Source: Gemmata massiliana (GTDB taxonomy: Bacteria; Planctomycetota; Planctomycetia; Gemmatales; Gemmataceae). Taken from it: 64,000 bases of DNA. The notes under the pieces were generated by a model that saw nothing but the letters and a program-made list of their open reading frames with translations, made no database searches and was not told the origin of the DNA. The stretch's first letter is position 1; every line of letters starts with the position of its first letter. The stretch spans positions 5,477,738 to 5,541,737 of the forward strand of contig NZ_LR593886.1 of the NCBI RefSeq assembly GCF_901538265.1, in the 5' to 3' direction. Below, piece by piece: positions 49,196 to 56,996 of this stretch. Position numbers and translations under genes: made by a program.

Positions 49196-49225
49196 ATTGT
49201 ATCCCACTCGCGGAGAAAGTGGCAA
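49196..49225 (-). promoter_or_regulatory. sigma-70-like promoter for hpf
   Basis: On the minus strand TTGCCA (49220-49225) and TACAAT (49196-49201) are separated by 18 bases, about 95 bases before the hpf start. Both hexamers are near consensus in a GC-rich context. Confidence 0.5.
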
Positions 49226-49304
49226 AATTCGCGGTTCAAGTTCGGAATCGGAGCCACGTTTGGCGCGGAACGGGCGATTTTTGCGCTGACACCATAGCCC
49301 GGAA

Positions 49305-50357
49305 CTACTCTTTTCCGATCCGCACGCGCACACGCTGCCCTACGAGCAACCCATCGGTAGGGGCGTCGAGCGCGACCAGACACTCGACCGTCCGCACATC
49401 GTTCACCTCGCCCGGCTCGAACAGGGCGCTGCGTTTGCGCGCGACAAACGCCCCGACTCGCTGAACGCGCCCGGTCCACGTCGGCGAATCGGCCCGCGTA
49501 TCGTCGATCACGGTCGCGCGCATGTTCGGTTTCACCCGCCCAAGGAACTCCTGTTCGAGTTCGGCCCGGACCACCAGCGCGCCGTCGGGCCGGAACACGA
49601 GCGCCGGCTGCAACCCACCGGGCACCGCGGACTCGCCCGCCGACACGTTCACGCGGAGCACCGTACCATTCGCCGGCGCGACGAGCACACAATCGCGGAC
49701 CGCTTTTTCAGTTTGCTTGAGAGTGACTTGCGCGAGCGTCTTCTTCGCCTCGGCCGCGCGCACGCGCAAGTTCGGGTTGAGAGCCGTCAGCTCCGTGAGG
49801 CGGTCACTTTCGATCGTTTCGAGGCGCTCGAATTGCCGTACTTCGGCCTCGGCCGCGATCAGTTCGCCCTCGGTCACGGTACCAAACGTCTTCGCGGTCC
49901 GGCGCTCGGCGAGCAACTTGCGTGCGGTGGCGGTGCGGTCTTGCGCTGCGGCGATCGCGGTCTTCTGAGCGGCGATCCGCGTCGGGTGCAGTTTCGCCTC
50001 GGTCGCGCTGGATTCGATGTCGATCTCAGCCGCACTGAGAGCCCCTTTTGCTTCGTCCACACGCAGTTGCAGCGCTTCATCATCGAGTCGCAAAAGGGGC
50101 TTCCCGGCTGGGACCGTTTGCCCCTCGGCCACCAGCACCGCAGCCACTTTCCCGGGTATCGCGGGATCAAGCCCCGCTGCCGGAAGTAACCCGTCCACGC
50201 GACCGGAGCATACAACGTCGAGTTCCGCGAGCGAAGGAAGCGGCGCAGTAGAGTCCCCTTTGGGGCGAGTCACCCACCACACAATCGCAGCGATCGGCGC
50301 GAACAAGAACAGCGCCGCGAAAATCGCCCCGCGCGCCGAAAATCGCTGTTCGGACAT
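49305..50357 (-). CDS. HlyD-family periplasmic adaptor
   Basis: 350 residues. One N-terminal membrane helix (GAIFAALFLFAPIAAIVWWV) anchors a periplasmic body. Visible are the lipoyl halves (GLDPAIPGKVAAVLVAEGQTVPAGK and CVLVAPANGTVLRVNVSAGE), a helical hairpin between them (Ala/Glu/Lys/Arg-rich), and a beta-barrel with VVRAELEQEFLGRVKPNMRATV. It would couple an inner-membrane transporter to a partner, but no ABC or RND permease gene is adjacent. It is preceded by the lipoprotein at 50457 on the same strand. Confidence 0.85.
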   Translation of the reverse strand: MSEQRFSARGAIFAALFLFAPIAAIVWWVTRPKGDSTAPLPSLAELDVVCSGRVDGLLPAAGLDPAIPGKVAAVLVAEGQTVPAGKPLLRLDDEALQLRVDEAKGALSAAEIDIESSATEAKLHPTRIAAQKTAIAAAQDRTATARKLLAERRTAKTFGTVTEGELIAAEAEVRQFERLETIESDRLTELTALNPNLRVRAAEAKKTLAQVTLKQTEKAVRDCVLVAPANGTVLRVNVSAGESAVPGGLQPALVFRPDGALVVRAELEQEFLGRVKPNMRATVIDDTRADSPTWTGRVQRVGAFVARKRSALFEPGEVNDVRTVECLVALDAPTDGLLVGQRVRVRIGKE

Positions 50358-50456
50358 GGGTTACCCTCGCCACCGACCGCCGGTGGATTCGATTGTAACC
50401 AGCGAGAAGCCGCTTCGCCCACACGCAACCGGACCAAGTTCACACAGAACGAATCA

Positions 50457-51716
50457 TCAGCGCCCACCAATTGGAAGTGTCAACAGCGGGGCGCTTCCGC
50501 CCTTGTCGGTCGAGAGTTGGAGCCGCGCCAGTTCGACGAGCAGTGCGAACGTGGCCTTCGTGTCGCGGTCGCGCTCGTCGATGTAGAACCAGTACCCCTT
50601 GTGCTGAACGGCCACGTGTGCCGACGCGGGCGGCTTCTTCCCCTCCGCCCAACACACCTTAAACAGCCCGCCGAGTACCTGTTGCCAGTCGAACTGCCGG
50701 CCATCCGGCCCAACTGTGACCGGTGCGATCCCATTCGCGAGGTGGGCGGTCGGTACTTCAACTCCGTTCGCGACGAAGAACAGCACCTGCAACAGCGAGC
50801 GCGTTTCCAGGTCGAGTTTGTCCAAACCGTCCTTCGGCGTGCCCTTCAGGTACGGATCGAGTTTCGCGGTGGTGAACTCGAACGAGGTCAGCGCCGGGTT
50901 CAGTTTGAACAGCCGGCACAAGGTCAGGAAGTCCGAGTCGCTCTTTACCGATTCATCGAACCGCAAGGTCGGCTGCTGCTTCTTACGCACCACGCGCCAG
51001 TTCCCGTTCTTGTCCTTGCGGTACTCGAACCCGGCCTGGGCCGCACGAACCTGGGCACTCGCGGTGACCTTCTCCGGCGGCAGTTCGTCGCTCACCGGAT
51101 CGTCCTGTTCGTCGATGAAGATGGTCGCCAACTTCCGATCGGTGAGCCGCTGGAGCGCCTCGACGCCGGCGAGGAAGTCCGCGAATTCGGGCGGAGTTTT
51201 GGGTGTTGGCCCGCTCGCAGTTTCGGCGTTCGACACCCAGTTCATGTTCTCCAGCCACAGGCGGAAAACGGTGGACGTGGGCCACGTCGTTTTGCTCAGC
51301 GAGGCCGTCGATTCCAGCGACAGCGGGGTGAACAACCGACGGGTGAATTCCTGATCGTCCTGCGACGTGTACGTGAGCGTCGGCCGACTCGCGCTGCTCC
51401 AGCCGACTTGCGGCAACACGGTGCTGCGGTACCCGCCAAGCGCTTGCCCGGCCGCCGCTGCCGTGAAGAACGGCGTCAGTCCGACGTTGCGCGTGAACTC
51501 GTACTGGTCCGCGAGCGAACTGACGGCCAGACTGCTCGGCGTATCGATGTACCGGAGGCGCACGATGTTGAGGAGGAGCTGCTCCTCGCCGCTCACCTTC
51601 ACCGCCTCGTTGTACCGGATGCGATCAGACGGCAGCGCACGCGGACCGATCGAGCACCCGCCACAAGCGAGAGCGAACACGCACAGCGCCGTTCTCCGCC
51701 ACCCAGCGCCGGTCAT
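50457..51716 (-). CDS. lipoprotein of unknown function (419 aa)
   Basis: The signal peptide ends in a lipobox (LACGGC, Cys at about residue 21). The following SIGPRALPSDRIRYNEAVKVSGEEQLLLNIVRLRY is a recurrent pattern in uncharacterised planctomycete and proteobacterial lipoproteins. The body is mixed alpha/beta with no named domain; a central Lys/Asn-rich turn (YRKDKNGNWRVVRKKQQ) and a C-terminal helix are visible. It lies 99 bases upstream of the HlyD-like adaptor on the same strand, so the two may form an export or envelope module. Confidence 0.75.
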   Translation of the reverse strand: MTGAGWRRTALCVFALACGGCSIGPRALPSDRIRYNEAVKVSGEEQLLLNIVRLRYIDTPSSLAVSSLADQYEFTRNVGLTPFFTAAAAGQALGGYRSTVLPQVGWSSASRPTLTYTSQDDQEFTRRLFTPLSLESTASLSKTTWPTSTVFRLWLENMNWVSNAETASGPTPKTPPEFADFLAGVEALQRLTDRKLATIFIDEQDDPVSDELPPEKVTASAQVRAAQAGFEYRKDKNGNWRVVRKKQQPTLRFDESVKSDSDFLTLCRLFKLNPALTSFEFTTAKLDPYLKGTPKDGLDKLDLETRSLLQVLFFVANGVEVPTAHLANGIAPVTVGPDGRQFDWQQVLGGLFKVCWAEGKKPPASAHVAVQHKGYWFYIDERDRDTKATFALLVELARLQLSTDKGGSAPLLTLPIGGR

Positions 51717-51879
51717 GCTCGCTCCTCATCAACGCGCTTCACAAAGAGTTATCGGTTATCGCGATCGTGCGGATGAGGTAAACAAGGTAACTTGCGGTCG
51801 GCGAACACGCCCGCGCTATCGCTCCGAGAGCGGGCCGCTATGTTAAGAAGAGACCAATCGTTTCCCCGGGCGCCGCACC

Positions 51880-52635
51880 ATGACCGAACCGAACCGTACC
51901 GAGCGCGAGTTCGGGGTGCCCTTCCCGGGCACCATTCTTGACCAGGAAAAGTGGACACAAACGGCGCTGAAGGCCATGCCGGACGGCCACCTGAACTGGC
52001 CCGAGCTGTTCGGCCGGGACGCGCCCGTGGTGCTCGACCTCGGGTGCGGGAACGGGCGCTATCTCATCGGTTCCGCACTCGCGCGCCCCGATCACGACCA
52101 CCTCGGAACGGACATTCTCCCGGTCGTGATCCGCTACGCGCGCAAGCGCGGCAACCAGCGCGGGCTGGCGAATCTGAAGTTCGCGGTGCTGGGCGGCTGG
52201 GAACTTCTCGAAAGGCACGTTGCCCCGCACTCGGTGGCGGAAATTCACTGTTACCACCCGCAACCGTACTACGATCCCGCGCAAGTCCACCGCCGACTCA
52301 TCACGCCGGCGTTCCTTGCGATCGTTCACCGCGCCCTTCGACCCGGCGGGCGGTTCGTCATCCAGACCGACAACCCCGGCTACTGGAAGTACATCCGGGC
52401 CGTTGTACCGGTGTTCTTCGACTTCCACGAACTGAGTGGGAAGTGGCCGGACTCCCCGCGGGGTCGCACCCGGCGCGAGATCATCGCGACCCAGAAGAAA
52501 TTGCCGGTGTTTCGCGCGGAAGCAGAGGCGAAACCGGACCTGAGCGAGTCCGACGCGCTCAGTTTGGCCGAATCGCTCCCGCCGCCGACGTTCGACGCCG
52601 ACCGCCGACTGCGTGAGTTGGACCAACTTGCGTAG
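51880..52635 (+). CDS. trmB: tRNA (guanine-N7-)-methyltransferase
   Basis: 251 residues. Class I SAM fold with motif I VVLDLGCGNGRYLIGSA, motif II LGTDILPVVIRYARKRG, and the TrmB-type signature EIHCYHPQPYYDPAQVHRRLITPAFL. That segment corresponds to the FPDPWPK...RRL element in which the enzyme binds G46. GGRFVIQTDNPGYW is a further family match. The Cys-Tyr-His substitution for Phe-Pro-Asp in that motif is a notable divergence. Enzyme identity is based on the whole pattern. Confidence 0.8.
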   Translation: MTEPNRTEREFGVPFPGTILDQEKWTQTALKAMPDGHLNWPELFGRDAPVVLDLGCGNGRYLIGSALARPDHDHLGTDILPVVIRYARKRGNQRGLANLKFAVLGGWELLERHVAPHSVAEIHCYHPQPYYDPAQVHRRLITPAFLAIVHRALRPGGRFVIQTDNPGYWKYIRAVVPVFFDFHELSGKWPDSPRGRTRREIIATQKKLPVFRAEAEAKPDLSESDALSLAESLPPPTFDADRRLRELDQLA

Positions 52636-52699
52636 CGGTCAGCGGGTAAACACGAAATACGAAGTTTGGTTTTCGCCCCGGAGGGGCCGTCTGCCGTAG

Positions 52700-52719
52700 C
52701 ACAGGGCTTCCGCCCTGTG
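52700..52719. terminator. 8-bp hairpin with TTCC loop
   Basis: CACAGGGC (52700-52707) and GCCCTGTG (52712-52719) flank a TTCC loop. Located between trmB and the ABC1 kinase gene. The GTAGCACAGGGCTTCCGCC-type palindrome is also a common planctomycete intergenic repeat, so it may be a repeat unit. Confidence 0.4.
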
Positions 52720-52761
52720 AGCAATCGGCGGGCGCTCGAAGTTCTTGTTCCGGGGCGCGCG

Positions 52762-54456
52762 ATGCTGAACCTGACCGACATTCCGCGGCTGGCACGAAGC
52801 GCGGGCCGGCTCACCGAGATCACCCGCGTCCTCGCGAAGTACGGGCTAGCGGACGCGCTCGCGCGCCTCGACAACCGCTTCGTGCGCCGGTGGACCCGGG
52901 ACACCGGGCTGGGCCGAATCTCGTCCCAGTCGCGCGAGGTCCGCATCCGGCTCGTGCTCACCGAACTCGGCACCACGTTCATCAAGTTCGGGCAGGTGCT
53001 CAGCACGCGCCGCGACCTCATCGGTCCGGCCCTGAGCGACGAACTGGCGCGACTGCAATCGCACGTTCCCGGCGACCCGTTCGAGGTCACGCGCGCCACG
53101 ATCGAAACGGAATTGGGCAAGCCGCTCGAAGAACTCTTCAAGACGTTCGACTCGGAACCGCTCGCGTCCGCGAGTATCGGGCAGGTCCACAAAGCGACGC
53201 TGCACAACGGTCGAAAAGTGGCCGTGAAGGTCCAACACCCGGACATCCACCGCCGGGTCGCCGACGACCTCGCCATCCTTGCTGAACTCGCGGCCCTCGC
53301 TGAGCAGTACCTGTCAGAGTTCCGCGTGTACCGCCCGGTCGCGGTGGTCGCGGAGTTCGAGCGCGTGCTCCTGCGGGAACTCGACTTCCGGCGCGAGTTG
53401 CGGCACCTGCAACTCTTTCGGGCGGCGTTCGCGAACGATCCCGGGGTGCGGTTCCCCGAGCCGTACCCGGACCACTCGCGGGCGCGCGTTCTGACGATGG
53501 AACTCTTCGAGGGCATCCCCTTCAGCAACCCGGACGCGGTCCGGGCCGTGGGCGGGAACTTCGCGGATCTCGCGCGCCGCGGCGCGCGGGCGTTCCTCGA
53601 CATGATCTTCCGCGACGGGCTGTTCCACGCGGACCCGCACCCTGGCAATGTTTTCTTCCTTCCACCCACAGAATCCCGTCCCGACGGCGCGATTGGGTTG
53701 CTCGATGTGGGGATGGTGGGCCGCATCGACGACCGACTGCGCGAGCGGATCGACCGCGGGGTGAGCGCGGTGCTGACGAAGGACTCCGCGACGATCACCG
53801 AACTCATCGTGCAGGTCGGCGACGTACCGTCACAGTTCGACCCGGCCGCGCTCGAAGGCGAGGTCGCGGAGCAGCTCGCGTTCTACCACGGAATGCCGCT
53901 CGAACAGTTCCAACTCGGCACCGCACTCAACGAGCTGACCGACGCGATCCGGCGCTACCACGTGATGCTCCCGGCCCCGATCGCACTGTTACTCAGGGTG
54001 CTGGTCATGCTGGAGGGTACCGGCAGACTGCTCGCACCGGACTTCAACCTGGTGGAACTGCTCGAGCCGTACAAGAAATCGAGCGTGTTAAAAAAGCTCT
54101 CGCCCAAAGGCGCGCTGCGCCGGCTCATCGGTACGGCGAGTGACTGGGACGAACTGGTTCGCGCGTTCCCGCGCCAGATGCGCAACCTGATGCGGATGCT
54201 CTCACGCCGCGAGATCGGTGTGGAACTGAGCCACCGGCACCTGGAACCCTCGGTGAACCGGCTCGTGTTCGGGTTGATGATGAGTTCACTGTTCGTCGGA
54301 TCGGCGATGATGTGGGCGGCGAAGGCGGAACCCCTGGTGTACGGCATATCGTTATTCGGCGCGCTGGGGTGCTTCACGAGCACGATGCTGGGCTACCGCC
54401 TCTTCAGGGCGATCCAGCACTCCGGCCGGCTCGAAGAACGCGACGGGGAACAGTAA
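52762..54456 (+). CDS. ABC1/UbiB-family atypical protein kinase
   Basis: 564 residues. Family signatures are TFIKFGQVLSTRRDLIGPALSDEL (the KxGQ motif region), the Ala-rich nucleotide loop ASASIGQVHKATL with VAVKVQHPDI after it, and ELDFRRELRHL. The catalytic HADPHPGN and the metal-binding LLDVGMVGRID are also present. Two C-terminal hydrophobic helices (LVFGLMMSSLFVGSAMMW; GISLFGALGCFTSTMLGY) anchor it to the membrane. UbiB-type proteins support quinone biosynthesis or lipid handling; the substrate here is unknown. ATG 52762 gives the standard N-terminus. Confidence 0.9.
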   Translation: MLNLTDIPRLARSAGRLTEITRVLAKYGLADALARLDNRFVRRWTRDTGLGRISSQSREVRIRLVLTELGTTFIKFGQVLSTRRDLIGPALSDELARLQSHVPGDPFEVTRATIETELGKPLEELFKTFDSEPLASASIGQVHKATLHNGRKVAVKVQHPDIHRRVADDLAILAELAALAEQYLSEFRVYRPVAVVAEFERVLLRELDFRRELRHLQLFRAAFANDPGVRFPEPYPDHSRARVLTMELFEGIPFSNPDAVRAVGGNFADLARRGARAFLDMIFRDGLFHADPHPGNVFFLPPTESRPDGAIGLLDVGMVGRIDDRLRERIDRGVSAVLTKDSATITELIVQVGDVPSQFDPAALEGEVAEQLAFYHGMPLEQFQLGTALNELTDAIRRYHVMLPAPIALLLRVLVMLEGTGRLLAPDFNLVELLEPYKKSSVLKKLSPKGALRRLIGTASDWDELVRAFPRQMRNLMRMLSRREIGVELSHRHLEPSVNRLVFGLMMSSLFVGSAMMWAAKAEPLVYGISLFGALGCFTSTMLGYRLFRAIQHSGRLEERDGEQ

Positions 54457-54703
54457 CTCTCACCGGCGCGATCAAAGCATGCCCACTTGCGAACAAATTA
54501 TGCGCACCACCAAGTCTCTATACTCCCTCCACTGACGGTGCAAACGGGCCAAAAGCTGGTCGATCGATAGGACGGCTTACCGGTCCGACTTTTGCGTTTA
54601 AGAAACTACAACCAACGAGTTCGCTCCGCTCGGACGCCCTCCCTCGTCCCGCACGCAGCTCTCGACTGATTTGTCCCGTCACCTTCCGCACCCGGAGTGC
54701 CGT

Positions 54704-55609
54704 ATGAACCGGCGAGCCCGCCGCGCGTTCACGCTGATCGAGTTGCTCGTGGTGATCGCGATCATTGCGATCTTGATCGGGTTACTCCTACCCGCGGTGC
54801 AAAAAGTGCGCGAGGCCGCGGCCCGCATGAAATGCACCAACAACCTGAAGCAGCTCGGGCTAGCGCAGCACAACCACGAGTCGTCGTTCGGGTACTACTC
54901 CGGCTCGCTCGACAAGAACCCGCCGGCCGAACGGTCGTGGAGCATTCCGCTGCTGCCGTATGTGGAACAACAAGCCCTGTTCGCCATGTACGACCAAACC
55001 CGCCCCTGGTTCGACCCGCCCGCGACGAGCAAGAACCAGGAGGTCATCTCGACACAACTGTCCGTGATGATGTGTCCGTCGTCTCCCGTCTCCAATCGGC
55101 TCCAGACCGGGGTCACCGATAAGGGCAAGGCGTTCACCTGCTGGGCCGGGGACTACGCCTCCTGCCGCCAAGTGAAAGCGGACATCGCCGCCGCGGGCAT
55201 CGTCTCGCTGGCCGGTGACGGGCTGCTCGGTAAAGACGTGAACCGCAAGCCGCTCGAAGTCACCGACGGGCTGTCGAACACGATCATGTTCGGGGAACGG
55301 GCCGGCGGGCCGCAGCCGTATGTGAACGGGAAGCCGAACGCCGCGGTCACCCCGGGCAGCGGATACGGGTGGGGTTCGCGGGCCAACTACGTCCAATTAT
55401 CGGGGTTCCTGAGCGACGGGGTAACCGCCCCCGGACCGCGCGTCATGAACGCGAACAACGACGAATTCTACAGCTTCCACAGCGGCGGCGGGAACTTCTG
55501 CTTCGGCGACGGGTCGGTCCGGTTTATCCGCGAAAGTGTTCCCGCTCCGGTTTTCGCGGCGCTCCTGACCGCGATGGCCGGCGAGGTGATTTCGTCGAAC
55601 GATTATTGA
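54704..55609 (+). CDS. DUF1559-family type IV prepilin-like protein
   Basis: 301 residues. The prepilin signal [22 protein letters not shown] is followed by [19 protein letters not shown], the DUF1559 signature. The end has [20 protein letters not shown] site precedes ATG 54704. The 55649 lipoprotein follows after 39 bases, a pairing (DUF1559 plus small carboxypeptidase-regulatory-like lipoprotein) that recurs in planctomycete genomes. Confidence 0.93.
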   Translation: MNRRARRAFTLIELLVVIAIIAILIGLLLPAVQKVREAAARMKCTNNLKQLGLAQHNHESSFGYYSGSLDKNPPAERSWSIPLLPYVEQQALFAMYDQTRPWFDPPATSKNQEVISTQLSVMMCPSSPVSNRLQTGVTDKGKAFTCWAGDYASCRQVKADIAAAGIVSLAGDGLLGKDVNRKPLEVTDGLSNTIMFGERAGGPQPYVNGKPNAAVTPGSGYGWGSRANYVQLSGFLSDGVTAPGPRVMNANNDEFYSFHSGGGNFCFGDGSVRFIRESVPAPVFAALLTAMAGEVISSNDY

Positions 55610-55648
55610 CCGTTCCCCGTAGCAATTCGGGTCCAAGAGGGTTCACGC

Positions 55649-56077
55649 ATGCGGTTCCGTTTCGGGCGCGCAGTCGCGCTCGCGATCCTGGCTCTTGCAC
55701 CGTCGGCGTGCGAGAAGAAAGGCGCGCGCGTCCCGGTTTTCCCAGTGAGCGGGAAGGTGCTCGTGGGGGGTAAGCCGGTCGCGGGCGTCATGATCGTGCT
55801 GCACGCGACCGACGGCAGCCAACCGGCCCCGGCAAAGCCGAACGCGAAGACCGCAGCGGACGGGACGTTCCGCCTGTCGAGTTATGACCCACAGAACGGC
55901 GCGCCCGCGGGTACCTACGCGGTCACGCTGTTCTGGTTCAAGAACAACCCGGACGACGACGGTTCGGCGGACCGGTTTAAGGGCAAGTACGCAAACCCGG
56001 ACAAACCGGTGCGCACCGTGACGATCACCGCCGGCCCCAATGAACTGCCGGTCTTCGAGTTGGCGCGCCCGGACTGA
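55649..56077 (+). CDS. lipoprotein with a carboxypeptidase-regulatory-like fold
   Basis: 142 residues. The signal peptide ends APSAC (lipobox Cys at about residue 21). The mature part has PVSGKVLVGGKPVAGVMIVL, TAADGTFRLSSYDPQNGAPAG and TYAVTLFWF, the strand order of a transthyretin/CarboxypepD-regulatory domain. It likely sits in the outer or inner membrane and acts with the DUF1559 protein encoded just upstream, but no function is established. Confidence 0.82.
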   Translation: MRFRFGRAVALAILALAPSACEKKGARVPVFPVSGKVLVGGKPVAGVMIVLHATDGSQPAPAKPNAKTAADGTFRLSSYDPQNGAPAGTYAVTLFWFKNNPDDDGSADRFKGKYANPDKPVRTVTITAGPNELPVFELARPD

Positions 56078-56460
56078 GCCGCGGGAATGTTCAGGACCGA
56101 TTCGGGTACCCACTACCCAACCGACAGCGCGTTATTGTGGAGAGTGAGAATCGATAGGAAAGTTTCGACGGATTCACGTGATCGGCGAGGTAGAATCACA
56201 CGCGCATCTGTCCGAGCTTCGGTCAAAGCTCCTCGCCATTTATCGATCATCCGCCATAACATCTTTCATTTGAACAACATCGGCACAAGATTCGATCCCG
56301 CACGAAGCCACCCATTTCAATTAGGCATTTATTCTGTCACTAAATAAGATAGTAAAGTCCAATTTGACACAATTCGGATCGCGCCGCAGAATCCTTACAA
56401 TCACTTCAGCCATCTAACAGCCGGACAGCCGTTCTTGTTACGCACCAGGGGACGTCGGCG
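56078..56460 (+). other. AT-richer intergenic region upstream of the receiver gene
   Basis: About 380 bases with visibly lower GC than the surroundings and no supported gene. A promoter candidate is annotated at 56363-56391. The rest shows no tRNA, repeat or strong hairpin. Confidence 0.5.
56363..56391 (+). promoter_or_regulatory. sigma-70-like promoter for the receiver gene
   Basis: TTGACA (56363-56368) and CAGAAT (56386-56391) with a 17-base spacer, about 70 bases before the start at 56461. The -35 is perfect; the -10 matches four of six positions. Confidence 0.45.
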
Positions 56461-56853
56461 ATGGAAACTTCACAGACCGTACTCGTTGTCGACGACACTC
56501 CCGGTTCGGTGGAGCTCGTCGCCGGTCTGCTCGAATCCGCTGGGTTCCGGGTTCACACGGCCCAGTCCGCGGGCGCGGCTTTGGACGCGGCCCACGCGAC
56601 CGAACCGGACGTCGTGGTCCTGGAACCGCTCATGGAAGACGGTTGGGAAGTGACTGCGTGGTTGCGCCGCCGGGACGGGCGCGGCCCGGCTCTGGTTGCC
56701 CTTACGCGCGGTCCCTGGGATGTGACAGATAGCCGCGCGGCCGGGTTCGGTTACCTCGTTATGAAGGCGGACGACCCGCAAACCCTGCTCGCCGCCGTCG
56801 CACTGTGCGCATCGCCCTTCGATTCCAACGACGGGGACGGGTTCTCGTCCTGA
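56461..56853 (+). CDS. receiver-domain protein with Glu at the phosphorylation site
   Basis: 130 residues, a stand-alone CheY-like fold. The acidic pocket D11-D12 (VLVVDDTPGS) is present, as are the switch Thr82 (ALVALTRG) and the conserved Lys102 (GYLVMKADD). However, the position that should be the phospho-acceptor Asp is Glu55 in PDVVVLEPLMEDGWEV. Asp-to-Glu changes at this site are often used as phosphomimics, so the protein may be constitutively active or regulated without phosphorylation. No output domain. It lies 143 bases upstream of a hybrid histidine kinase, with which it may act. Confidence 0.85.
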   Translation: METSQTVLVVDDTPGSVELVAGLLESAGFRVHTAQSAGAALDAAHATEPDVVVLEPLMEDGWEVTAWLRRRDGRGPALVALTRGPWDVTDSRAAGFGYLVMKADDPQTLLAAVALCASPFDSNDGDGFSS

Positions 56854-56996
56854 CGCCCGGGTTCCCCGAGCTTATTACCGTCGGTCGTAAAGTTCACGTG
56901 TCATTACACGGTCCGACCGGACCCGTGCCGGACAAACCATTCTTAAAGCGATTCGTTTGTTTTCCCTTTATCTGACACTACATTACCTATCTGCCC

